From contig NZ_CALPCP010000011.1 of assembly GCF_943192995.1 (NCBI RefSeq), forward strand, positions 1 to 64,000: 64,000 nucleotides of DNA, read 5' to 3'. Origin of the DNA: Flintibacter muris. GTDB taxonomy: Bacteria; Bacillota; Clostridia; Oscillospirales; Oscillospiraceae. The notes below the pieces were generated by a model. It saw only the letters and a program-made list of their open reading frames with translations. It searched no databases and was not told the origin of the DNA. The position numbers were made by a program, and so were the translations under genes. The stretch's first letter is position 1, and each line of letters opens with the position of its first letter. Below, one piece after another: positions 1 to 7,676 of this stretch.

Positions 1-61
1 TTTCATTTCTTCTGCCCCCTTCCCTTCTATTTTACCATACTTTCCGGGCGGGGGGGATTAA

Positions 62-1138
62 ATCAGTGGTTCCTTAGGACTGTTGGCCATTCTGGAAAAA
101 AGCCCGGACGATCCGGAGCGGCAGCAGGCGTGCCGAAAGAAAATCCGCGTGTCGACGGAGCATCTGCTGTCCCTGGTAAACGACGTTCTGCAGGTCAGCA
201 AGCTGGAGAGCGGCCGGCCAACGGCGGAGGTGGAGGAGCCCTTTGACCTTCACGCCACCCTGGAAGACTGCATTACTATCCTGTCTCCTCAGGCAGAGGA
301 GGCAGAAATCCGGCTGGCGCTGGAGGAGGTCAGCCTGCGCCACAGTCGGTTAATTGGAAATCCGCTGCATTTGAAGCAAATTTTGATGAATGTTATTGAC
401 AACGCCCTCAAGTATAACCGCCCTCACGGTTCTGTATCTATCCGGGTGGAGGAAACTGCTTTCTGTAACGGCAGTGCAAGCTACCGTTTTGTGGTGGAAG
501 ATACCGGAATCGGCATTGGGGAGGACTTTAAGCCGCACATTTTTGAACCCTTCACCCAGGAGCACCCGGATGCGAGGACCCACTATAATGGCGTTGGCCT
601 TGGCATGTCCATCGTAAAGAAACTGGTGGACCAAATGCAGGGAAGCGTTGAGGTAAACAGTTCCCCCGGCAAGGGGAGCGTCGTCCAAATTAGCCTGCCC
701 ATCCGCGTCGACGAGGCGGGGCGGACCAGGGAGGAAAAACAGGACGGACAGGGTGATATTGCCGGGATGCATGTCTTGCTGGTAGAGGACAACGAGATTA
801 ACTGCGAAATTGTGGAGTTTATTCTTCAGGGCGCGAATGCGGAGGTAGTGACCGCCGTGAACGGAAAAGTCGCTGTAGACATCTTCAAGTCCTATGCTCC
901 GGGAACATTTGACTGCATCCTGATGGATTTGATGATGCCGGTCATGAGCGGATATGAGGCGGCCCGGGTAATCCGCAGCCTGGATCGGGCAGACGCGAAG
1001 ACCGTACCCATCATCGCGCTGTCGGCCAACGCCTTTGAAGAGGACGTTGCGCTGGCAAAGGACGCCGGAATGAACGGACATCTGGCAAAACCGGTGGACA
1101 TCCGCAAGATGTTCCGGCTCATGAACAGCCTGCGGTGA
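62..1138 (+). pseudogene. 5'-truncated hybrid sensor histidine kinase/response regulator
   Basis: The reading frame opens right after a stop codon at 59-61 and matches the C-terminal part of a hybrid kinase. It begins at the second HisKA helix (HLLSLVNDVLQVSKLESG). A HATPase domain follows, with N-box NVIDNALKYN, G1 box EDTGIGIG and G2 box GVGLGMSIVKKL. A receiver domain comes last (LLVEDNEIN; probable phospho-acceptor Asp in LMDLMMPVMSG; conserved Lys in HLAKPVD). Sensor, membrane segments and the HisKA helix with the phosphorylated histidine are absent. No ribosome-binding site precedes the only candidate start (TTG at 83). Family knowledge says such a protein cannot autophosphorylate, so this is most likely a recombination remnant. 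An expressed receiver-ATPase fragment is possible but less likely. Confidence 0.8.
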
Positions 1139-1160
1139 CGGCGGGAGCGCCAGCCTTGCC

Positions 1161-1679
1161 ATGGTGGTGAGGATTTCTTCCAAATATATGGGCGAGGTCC
1201 TGTTCCTGGAGCCGGACAGCTCACTGATGTACTCCTTTGTGATACGAAAGGGCGGCAGTTACGTTGTACGGGATCAGGGCGGGAAAACGAAAGCTATTTT
1301 GATCGGCAGTATAAAATCTTTGACGGCCAAAGCGAAGAGGCCTATATCTATCATTCAGCAGCTGACGGCCGCCATGAACGCCGGCGAAGAGCACTCCGTT
1401 ATTTTGAAAAGCGGCGAATCGCGCCAACATCTGCACTGCACCAGCCTGCCTTACTGCGAATGGTATCTGGTGACGGTCCTTCCGTTCGACGGGCTGGATA
1501 TCTCGAAGATTGAAAGCGGCAAGATGACGCTGAATGTCAAGCCAATGTCGCTGAGGGAGTTGATGGACAGTATTATCAATATCATACAGCCCCAGGTTAA
1601 GGCGAAAAACAGCGGTTTAACGCGGCCGCTTAAATATGAAGCACTGGTAATCCAGGAAGACATCTCTATTGCTGGCTGA
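1161..1679 (+). pseudogene. Sensor-kinase remnant: Cache-type sensor piece joined to end of HisKA
   Basis: The first 110 or so codons resemble the distal part of the extracellular dCache sensor seen in clostridial hybrid kinases (GGSYVVRD near the middle, then CTSLPYCEWYLVTVLPF). The frame then jumps directly, at GLDISKIESGKMTLN, to the end of the HisKA dimerisation helix, and stops about 35 codons later. The second membrane segment, the linker and the catalytic histidine are therefore missing. This is what an in-frame internal deletion between two kinase genes would leave. It lies 22 bp after the first kinase fragment, so the locus looks like a collapsed tandem pair. No clear ribosome-binding site was seen at 1161. 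Confidence 0.7.
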
Positions 1680-2084
1680 CCTCATTCAGCCAGCGTCTGC
1701 AAACAATTTGCGCATAATTCTTGACTGTATCCAGTAGGTTTTGTATGGGTTTCTGTTTTAACGGGTTTCTACAATTTGTCCTTACGTCAGAGAAACTTCT
1801 CCATCATCTCCACAGTTCAGCTACTGTTGACCGCCTCCCACACCGCCTGATGTAACAGGCGGCTATTTTGCTTTTCTAGCCACACCAGACAGTCAGAAGA
1901 CCTTGCCGGCGGACAAGCTATACTCTCATCTGAGGTATCTTGTAGACTCTGCTGCTTGGCCTTGGAATAGTTGTACTTTTCGCTATGTATCCATATTATA
2001 TGAAAATCCGACAGACAGGACAAGTCTGTCCAGTTGACGGATTTCTTTGCGGCTGATATACTTTCCCTACTGAAAGGAGGGCCA
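1680..2084. other. Gene-poor stretch after the kinase remnants
   Basis: About 400 bp with no convincing gene. It holds one terminator-like hairpin (1843-1871), a short palindrome around 2018-2032 (GACAGGACAAGTCTGTC) and an antisense open frame at 1817-2134 with no recognisable domain. Base composition is lower in GC than the genes to the right, in keeping with decayed sequence. Confidence 0.5.
1843..1871 (+). terminator. Probable intrinsic terminator
   Basis: CCGCCTG, six-base loop, CAGGCGG, then CTATTTTGCTTTT. It lies downstream of the kinase remnants and may have ended the original kinase transcript. Confidence 0.5.
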
Positions 2085-4058
2085 ATGATGTCCTTTGACC
2101 GAGATTTATTCCTCCCTGTGAGCCGGGAGGACATGGCGCGCCGGGGATGGGATTTTTATGATTTCCTGCTGATCACCGGAGATGCCTATGTGGATCATCC
2201 CTCCTTTGGCCCGGCCATTATCGGGCGGCTGCTGGAGGGGGCGGGCTATCGGGTGGCCGTGCTGGCCCAGCCGGACTGGAAGTCCGCTGCCCCCTTTGCC
2301 GCCCTGGGCCGGCCCCGGCTGGGGGTGCTGATCGGGGCGGGGAATATCGATTCCATGGTGGCCCACTATACCGCCGCCAAAAAGCGCCGCCATGACGACG
2401 CCTACTCCCCCGGCCGCAGGGCGGGCCTGCGGCCCGACCACGCCACGGCGGTCTACTCCAACCGGGTGCGGGAGGCTTTTTCAGATATCCCCATTATTAT
2501 AGGAGGACTGGAAGCCAGTCTGCGCCGCTTTGCCCACTACGACTACTGGGAAGACAAGGTCCGCCGCTCCGTCCTCCTGGACGCCCAGGCGGACATTCTC
2601 ACCTACGGCATGGGGGAGACGGCCACCCTGGAGATCGCCGCCCGGCTGGCTTCAGGTACGCCAGTTTCTGAAATCACCGACGTCCGGGGCACCTGCGTTG
2701 TGGGGAAGCACCCCGGTATTTGCGCCTACCCCCGGGTGGAGGTACCCTCCTTTGAGGAGGTGTCCGCCTCCAAACGGGCCTACGCCCAGGCCAACATGGT
2801 GGAGTATCAGGAGCACGACGCCGTATCAGGAAGGGCCATTCTCCAGAGGCACGGGGACCGGTTCCTGATTGTCAATCCCCCCGCCCTCCCCCTGACCACC
2901 CGGGAGCTGGACCGGGTGGCTGAGCTGCCCTACGTCCGGGAGCCCCACCCAATGTACGACGAGATGGGAGGCGTCCCCGCTATCGAGGAGGTGCGCTTTT
3001 CCGTCACCCACAACCGGGGGTGCTTCGGGGCCTGCAATTTCTGCTCCCTGGCCTTTCACCAGGGCCGAACCATCTCCTGCCGCAGCCACGACAGCGTCAT
3101 CCGGGAGGTAAAGGCCCTCACAGAGCACCCCGGCTTCAAAGGTTACATCCACGACGTGGGCGGGCCGTCGGCCACCTTCCGCCGCCCTTCCTGTCAAAAG
3201 CAGCTGAAAAGCGGTATGTGCCGGAACCGGGCCTGCCTGGCTCCGGAGCCCTGCCCCAACCTGGACGCTGACCACACCGATTATATGATGCTTCTGCGCA
3301 GGCTGCGGGAGATTCCCAAGGTAAAAAAGGTGTTTATCCGCTCAGGCATTCGTTTTGACTACCTGATGAAGGACCCCAGCGGAGAGTTTTTCACCGATCT
3401 GGTCCAGCACCACATCTCCGGACAGCTGAAGGTGGCTCCGGAGCACTGCGTGGCCCACACCCTGGACTACATGGGCAAGCCCCGCATTGAGGTCTATGAA
3501 AAATTCCGAGAGAAATACTTTAAACTAAACCGCCGCTACGGCAAGGACCAGTATCTGGTGCCCTACCTGATCTCCTCCCATCCCGGCTGTACCTTAGAGG
3601 ATGCCGTCCGGCTGGCCGAGTGGCTGAACAAGCAGGGTCACATGCCCGAGCAGGTTCAGGATTTTTACCCCACCCCCGGCACACTGGCCACCTGCATGTG
3701 GTACACCGGTATTGATCCCCGAACCATGGAGCCGGTATTTGTCCCCAAAACGCCCCATGACAAGGCCCTCCAGCGGGCGCTGATGCAGTGGCGCAAGCCC
3801 CAGAACCGGAAGCTGGTGCTGGAGGCCCTCCGCAAAACAGGCCGGGAGGACCTGATCGGCTACGGTAAGCACTGCCTGGTCAAACCGGACAAGGGGGAAC
3901 ACCCCCCTCAGCCGGCCCGCAGGGCAGACAGCTCCTCCATAGGAGACAAGGGAAGAAAGAAGCCTCGAGCCGATACCCGCACCCGGGTGGAGAAAACGGA
4001 CAGCCCCGCCAAACCGGTCCGAAAGAAGGGCTGGGCCAAGCCGAAGAAGAAAAAATAG
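2085..4058 (+). CDS. YgiQ family radical SAM protein
   Basis: A 657-residue protein matching the YgiQ/UPF0313 family. The N-terminal part holds the cobalamin-binding-like domain typical of the family. The radical SAM cluster motif CFGACNFC sits near residues 313-320 (C313, C317, C320) and would bind the [4Fe-4S] cluster that cleaves S-adenosylmethionine. The C-terminal 60 residues are Lys/Arg/Pro-rich. An AAAGGAGG site at 2073-2080 leads into two adjacent ATGs (2085 and 2088), which rejects the longer frame from 2034. The stop codon forms the first bases of a terminator stem. The substrate of the family is not established, so no reaction is assigned. Confidence 0.93.
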   Translation: MMSFDRDLFLPVSREDMARRGWDFYDFLLITGDAYVDHPSFGPAIIGRLLEGAGYRVAVLAQPDWKSAAPFAALGRPRLGVLIGAGNIDSMVAHYTAAKKRRHDDAYSPGRRAGLRPDHATAVYSNRVREAFSDIPIIIGGLEASLRRFAHYDYWEDKVRRSVLLDAQADILTYGMGETATLEIAARLASGTPVSEITDVRGTCVVGKHPGICAYPRVEVPSFEEVSASKRAYAQANMVEYQEHDAVSGRAILQRHGDRFLIVNPPALPLTTRELDRVAELPYVREPHPMYDEMGGVPAIEEVRFSVTHNRGCFGACNFCSLAFHQGRTISCRSHDSVIREVKALTEHPGFKGYIHDVGGPSATFRRPSCQKQLKSGMCRNRACLAPEPCPNLDADHTDYMMLLRRLREIPKVKKVFIRSGIRFDYLMKDPSGEFFTDLVQHHISGQLKVAPEHCVAHTLDYMGKPRIEVYEKFREKYFKLNRRYGKDQYLVPYLISSHPGCTLEDAVRLAEWLNKQGHMPEQVQDFYPTPGTLATCMWYTGIDPRTMEPVFVPKTPHDKALQRALMQWRKPQNRKLVLEALRKTGREDLIGYGKHCLVKPDKGEHPPQPARRADSSSIGDKGRKKPRADTRTRVEKTDSPAKPVRKKGWAKPKKKK

Positions 4059-4084
4059 GATGGGCTGATTGCCCATCCTATTTT
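4056..4084. terminator. Bidirectional intrinsic terminator
   Basis: Perfect 10-bp stem TAGGATGGGC/GCCCATCCTA with a TGATT loop. A-rich sequence precedes it and TTTT follows, so it can serve both the YgiQ gene (+) and the converging lipoprotein gene (-). The YgiQ stop codon is inside the stem. Confidence 0.9.
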
Positions 4085-4086
4085 GG

Positions 4087-4548
4087 TTAATATCGCACCG
4101 CGCTGGAGTCAGGCTCCCAGCTGGGGGTGCCGCTGCTGGCCATCCCGGCGTTATTGCCGGTAATCACGTCGCCAATACCCCGGCCAATGTCGCCAATGGC
4201 GTCACCGGCGTCCCGGACAATATCCCGGGCGTCCTGGGTCAGGTCCCGGGAGGCGGCGCTGCCGTCATTGTCATAGACCTGGCCGTTGGTGCCGGCGGTG
4301 TAGCGGCCGTCATCAAAATAGCTGCGTCCGTTGTAGATGGTCTCACCGCCGTAGCGCCGGCTTACCGTACCGGCACTGCCGGACACGGAACCGCCAGCGG
4401 TGCTGCCGGAGACGGTTCCGGAGCCGGTTGAGCCGTTGGCGCCGCTCTGATTGCCGGCGTTGGTGTTGGGGTCCCGGTTGCTGCAGGCCGTCAGCGAACC
4501 CGCCAGGGTGAGGGCCAGGGCCAGAGCCAGAATGCTCTTTTTCATCAA
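4087..4548 (-). CDS. Small glycine/serine-rich lipoprotein of unknown function
   Basis: A 153-residue exported protein. It starts MMKKSILALALALTLAGSL and has a lipobox ending LTAC, so it should be lipid-anchored at about Cys22. After the anchor comes a long low-complexity stretch of Gly, Ser, Thr and Asn that is probably a flexible linker. A short C-terminal part carries YDNDGSAASRDLTQDARDIV and GDAIGDIGRGIGDV, consistent with a small amphipathic segment. Nothing identifies a function. The start has an appropriate upstream AGGAT sequence. The gene converges on the YgiQ gene and is alone in its transcription unit. Confidence 0.8.
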   Translation of the reverse strand: MMKKSILALALALTLAGSLTACSNRDPNTNAGNQSGANGSTGSGTVSGSTAGGSVSGSAGTVSRRYGGETIYNGRSYFDDGRYTAGTNGQVYDNDGSAASRDLTQDARDIVRDAGDAIGDIGRGIGDVITGNNAGMASSGTPSWEPDSSAVRY

Positions 4549-4862
4549 AATATCCTCCCGCTCTTTTTTTCACGGAAGTCCCATCCGCTGTCTATTATGT
4601 GCCTGATTTGACCTGTTCAGTCCGGTAATGAGCGGCTAAATTGGAATTTTTGACCGATTTTGACGGAAAAATCCTTGGAAGCCCTCCGCTTTTTTGGAAA
4701 AAACTTCGGTGGAATCCCTTGCAATTTATATTGCGGTGTGGTATAGTATACTCAGAATGTAAGGTGGTATGAGTGAGAGTGGGGTCGCGGCTCCGCTCTT
4801 TTTGATTGAAAAAACCGCCTGCCCCTGGGGGTGCGGGCGAACCGGAGACAGGAGATTATTGC
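4549..4862. other. Divergent intergenic region with rimP promoter and leader
   Basis: It contains the rimP promoter (4719-4747) and a transcribed leader of about 110 nt. The leader has an imperfect 9-bp hairpin at 4777-4800 (AGAGTGGGG pairing with CTCCGCTCT) followed by TTTTTG. The hairpin plus U-run could act as an attenuator ahead of the translation-factor operon. That is inference from structure alone. Confidence 0.5.
4719..4747 (+). promoter_or_regulatory. SigA-type promoter of the rimP-nusA-infB operon
   Basis: TTGCAA (-35), a 17-bp spacer and TATAGT (-10). It lies about 115 bp ahead of the rimP start. Confidence 0.75.
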
Positions 4863-5318
4863 ATGGCAAAGGTAACTGACGCTGTAGCGGCTCTGGCCCG
4901 TCCTATCGTGGAGGGCGCGGGCTGTTCCCTGTGGGATGTGGAATATGTGAAGGAGGCGGGGACATGGTTCCTCCGCGTCTATATTGATAAGGAGGGCGGC
5001 GTGTCTATTGACGACTGCGAGGCTGTCTCCCGCCCCCTGTCCAACGTTCTGGACGAGGCCGACCCTATCGAGGGCAGCTATACCTTTGAGGTGTCCTCCG
5101 CCGGGGCGGACCGGGCGCTGAAAAAGCCTGAGCACTTTGCCCGGTTCCAAGGTGAGGAGGTAGAGGTCAGGCTCTACCGCCCCCGGGAGGGCCGCAAGGA
5201 GTTTGTGGGGCTGCTGAGATCTTATGAGGACGGCGGTGTCACCCTGGATGCGGGCGGCGAGGAGATTATGTTCAGCAAGCAGGAAATTGCGCTGGTACGG
5301 CTGTACCTGCGGGTTTGA
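4863..5318 (+). CDS. rimP: Ribosome maturation factor RimP
   Basis: A 151-residue protein with the RimP N-terminal alpha/beta domain (LWDVEYVKEAGTWFLRVYID, DDCEAVSRPLSNVLDEADP, YTFEVSSAGADRALK) and an Sm-like C-terminal domain ending ALVRLYLRV. RimP binds the nascent 30S subunit and assists its maturation. The ATG at 4863 follows CAGGAG and fits the usual length, whereas a longer frame from 4806 lacks a ribosome-binding site. It is the first gene of the conserved Firmicutes rimP-nusA-ylxR-ylxQ-infB-rbfA cluster and lies 19 bp ahead of nusA. Confidence 0.96.
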   Translation: MAKVTDAVAALARPIVEGAGCSLWDVEYVKEAGTWFLRVYIDKEGGVSIDDCEAVSRPLSNVLDEADPIEGSYTFEVSSAGADRALKKPEHFARFQGEEVEVRLYRPREGRKEFVGLLRSYEDGGVTLDAGGEEIMFSKQEIALVRLYLRV

Positions 5319-5337
5319 CTTTAGGAGGAAGAGGACC

Positions 5338-6561
5338 GTGGCAAAACGAGTAACGAAAAAAGCCGTCAATACCAACGAGATGGACGGTAAGGAGTTTTTT
5401 GAGGCAATCCATCAGATTGAGCAGGAGAAGGGCATTAAGCCCGGCTACATGATGGAGAAGGTGACCCAGGCCCTGCTGTCCGCCTACCGCCGGGACCACG
5501 AGGGGGTGGGTGAAAACCTGGTGATTGAGGCCGACGAGGCCACCTACACCGTCCGCCTGTTTTTGAAAAAGGAGATTGTAGAGGTGGTAGACAACCCCGC
5601 CACCGAGATCAGCCTGGATGAGGCCCGCCGCTCCCTGCCCCAGGCCGAGCTGGGCGACACAGTGCGTATGGAGGTCAAGGCCCGCTCCTTTGGCCGTATC
5701 GCCGCCCAGACCGCCCGCCAGGTCATCATCCAGGGCATCCGCGAGGCGGAGCAGGGGATGATCTACGACGAGTTTTCCACCAAGGAGCACGAGCTGCTCA
5801 CCGGTACCATCACCCGCATTGACCCCCGAAACGGGGCGGTGTCCCTGCGGCTGCACTCCGGCTCTGAGTTTACCGACGCCTACCTGGGCTCGGGCGAACA
5901 GGTGAAGGGGGAGCGGTATGTCGAGGGCCAGCGGCTGAAGGTGTATGTGGTGGAGGTCCGCCGGGCCACCAAGGGCCCCCAGGTGCTCATCTCCCGCACC
6001 CACCCCGGCCTGGTCAAGCGGCTGTTTGAGCTGGAGGTCCCCGAGGTCTACGACGGCACGGTGGAGATCCGCTCCGTGGCCCGTGAGGCGGGCTCCCGTA
6101 CCAAGATGGCCGTCTGGGCCTCTGAGCCCAATATAGATGCCACCGGCGCCTGTATCGGTCCCCGTGGACAGCGGGTGAACACCATTGTGGAGGAGCTGAA
6201 GGGGGAGAAGATTGATATTATCCCCTGGTCGGAAAATCCAATGGAATACATTGCCGCCGCTCTGTCCCCCGCCGACGTGATCAGCGTGGAGGAGCTGCCC
6301 GCTGTGGGTGACGCCAAGAGCTGCCGGGTGGTGGTTCCTGACGACCAGCTGTCTCTGGCCATTGGCAAGGAGGGCCAGAACGCCCGCCTGGCCGCCAAGC
6401 TCACCGGCTATAAGATTGACATCAAGCCCGCCTCCGCTCCCCTGGAGCCTATTGAGGAGCTGATGGCTCAGGTTGAGGCAGACGCCGCCGAGGCCGCCCT
6501 GGAGGAGGCCATGGCCCAGGCCGAAGAGGACGGGGAGATTCCCGAGCGCACAGAGGAGTAA
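5338..6561 (+). CDS. nusA: Transcription termination/antitermination factor NusA
   Basis: A 407-residue protein. An N-terminal RNA-polymerase-binding domain comes first ([18 protein letters not shown]). An S1 domain follows ([17 protein letters not shown]), then two KH domains with GxxG loops (GPRG within [14 protein letters not shown], and GKEG within [15 protein letters not shown]). An acidic, Ala/Glu-rich tail of about 45 residues ends the protein. NusA binds RNA polymerase and nascent RNA to modulate pausing and termination. The GTG at 5338 is chosen because AGGAGG lies 9 nt upstream; ATG at 5380 is the alternative. It is cotranscribed with rimP. Confidence 0.96.
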   Translation: MAKRVTKKAVNTNEMDGKEFFEAIHQIEQEKGIKPGYMMEKVTQALLSAYRRDHEGVGENLVIEADEATYTVRLFLKKEIVEVVDNPATEISLDEARRSLPQAELGDTVRMEVKARSFGRIAAQTARQVIIQGIREAEQGMIYDEFSTKEHELLTGTITRIDPRNGAVSLRLHSGSEFTDAYLGSGEQVKGERYVEGQRLKVYVVEVRRATKGPQVLISRTHPGLVKRLFELEVPEVYDGTVEIRSVAREAGSRTKMAVWASEPNIDATGACIGPRGQRVNTIVEELKGEKIDIIPWSENPMEYIAAALSPADVISVEELPAVGDAKSCRVVVPDDQLSLAIGKEGQNARLAAKLTGYKIDIKPASAPLEPIEELMAQVEADAAEAALEEAMAQAEEDGEIPERTEE

Positions 6562-6568
6562 GGGCATG

Positions 6569-6706
6569 AAAGCCTCCCTTCCCAAAGGGAGGTGGCATTT
6601 GCGATGCAAATGACGGAAGGTTTTCTCCAATCGAAATACATCTGTCTCTGTCAGGAGAAAACCCCCACCCAGCTCCGCCGGGAGCCCCCTTTGCGAAGAG
6701 GGCCTT
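6569..6706 (+). repeat. Family A intergenic repeat, full-length copy 1
   Basis: About 138 bp between nusA and rnpM. It begins AAAGCCTCCCTT and ends near AGAGGGCCTT, so the ends are imperfect inverted repeats. Internal marks are AAAGGGAGGTGGCAT, TGACGGAAGGTTTTC and AGGAGAAAACCCCC. A closely similar copy lies at 32529-32668. It sits inside the transcribed operon, so it would be carried as RNA with paired ends. Confidence 0.8.
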
Positions 6707-6770
6707 GAGCGAACGCTGTCCGCCCCGCAAAGATGACTGGAATGAACGACCTCAAAGAGGAGGAAGAGCC

Positions 6771-7046
6771 TTGCCCAAAAAGATACCCATGCGCCAATGC
6801 GTTGGCTGCCGGGAGATGAAAGAAAAAAAGTTGCTGATCCGGGTGGTAAAATCTCCCGAGGGCCAGGTGTCCCTGGACTTCAAGGGCAAGCTGCCCGGTC
6901 GGGGGGCCTATGTGTGTCCCAGCCCGGAGTGCTTGAAGCGGGCCCGGAAGAGCCGGGCGCTGGAGCGGGCCTTTTCCGCCCAGCTTCCCCCGGAGGTCTG
7001 GGAGGGGCTGGAGGAGCAGATAAAGGAGGTGGAGCCCCATGGCTAA
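6771..7046 (+). CDS. rnpM: RnpM/YlxR family RNA-binding protein
   Basis: A 91-residue basic protein of the YlxR family, named RnpM in B. subtilis where it binds RNase P RNA. Family signature residues are present: IPMRQCVGCREMKEKK near the start, then LIRVVKSPEGQVSLD and GRGAYVCPSPECLKRA. The TTG at 6771 is preferred because AGAGGAGG lies just ahead and the IPMRxCVGC motif then falls at residue 5 onwards, as in relatives. It overlaps the next gene by 8 bp, which indicates translational coupling. A repeat separates it from nusA. Confidence 0.9.
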   Translation: MPKKIPMRQCVGCREMKEKKLLIRVVKSPEGQVSLDFKGKLPGRGAYVCPSPECLKRARKSRALERAFSAQLPPEVWEGLEEQIKEVEPHG

Positions 7047-7656
7047 CGATCCTGTCCTCCATCTGCTGGGTCTGGCCAAAAAGGCCGGCCTGCTGGAGGT
7101 TGGCGAAGAGCCTGTGGGGGCCGTGTGCCGGGCCAGGCAGGCCAGGCTGGTACTGCTGGCCGCCGACGCCGCCCCCAATACCTGCCGCCGGGCCGCCCAC
7201 TTCGGCGAGGCGGGAGAGGTGCTGTGGCTGGAGGTCCCCTTCTCCAAGGAGGAGCTGGGCTTTATCCTGGGCCGGTCCTCCTGTGCCATGCTGGCCCTTA
7301 CCGACGCGGGCTTTTCCGCCGCCGTTGTGGAAAAGCTGGCCGCCCGGAACCCGGATCAGTACGGCCCCGCCGCCCAACAGCTGCGTACCAGGGCCGACCG
7401 GGTGCTCCAGCGGCAAAAGGAGCAAAGGCAGCATGAGAAAAACCTCCGCCGGGGCAGGGGAAAGCCTTGGGCCCCGCCGCCTCCGCCCAAGGATGAGGCT
7501 GTGCCGCCCCAGCGGGGCAAGCCCAGGCCGCCCAAGGCCCACCGGCGTCCCAAGGACGGCCCTCCCAAGGGGCCTCAGGCGGACAGCAGACAACCCCATA
7601 AAGCAACCGGCGGTCCCGGCGGACGCCGCCTTACCGGCAAGCTCCGTCACTCCTAA
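7039..7656 (+). CDS. L7Ae-like ribosomal protein with long basic tail
   Basis: Residues 1-100 match the YlxQ/L7Ae/L30e fold ([50 protein letters not shown]). That fold binds kink-turn RNA and usually makes up the entire protein in Firmicutes. Here about 90 extra residues follow, first charged ([20 protein letters not shown]) and then Pro/Lys/Arg-rich with repeated RPPK and PPK motifs. The tail is likely disordered and nucleic-acid-binding, but this is inference. The start overlaps rnpM by 8 bp. The gene lies 20 bp ahead of infB in a conserved translation operon. Confidence 0.88.
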   Translation: MANDPVLHLLGLAKKAGLLEVGEEPVGAVCRARQARLVLLAADAAPNTCRRAAHFGEAGEVLWLEVPFSKEELGFILGRSSCAMLALTDAGFSAAVVEKLAARNPDQYGPAAQQLRTRADRVLQRQKEQRQHEKNLRRGRGKPWAPPPPPKDEAVPPQRGKPRPPKAHRRPKDGPPKGPQADSRQPHKATGGPGGRRLTGKLRHS

Positions 7657-7676
7657 GAATCGAGGTGTATCCATCT

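Noticed and set aside
1817..2134. Antisense 105-codon ORF before the YgiQ-type gene
   Set aside because: No domain and no ribosome-binding site. It overlaps the start of the YgiQ-type gene.
5272..6630. A 452-codon open frame antisense to nusA
   Set aside because: Shadow of nusA in a GC-rich gene; low-complexity Gly/Leu/His content and no family match.
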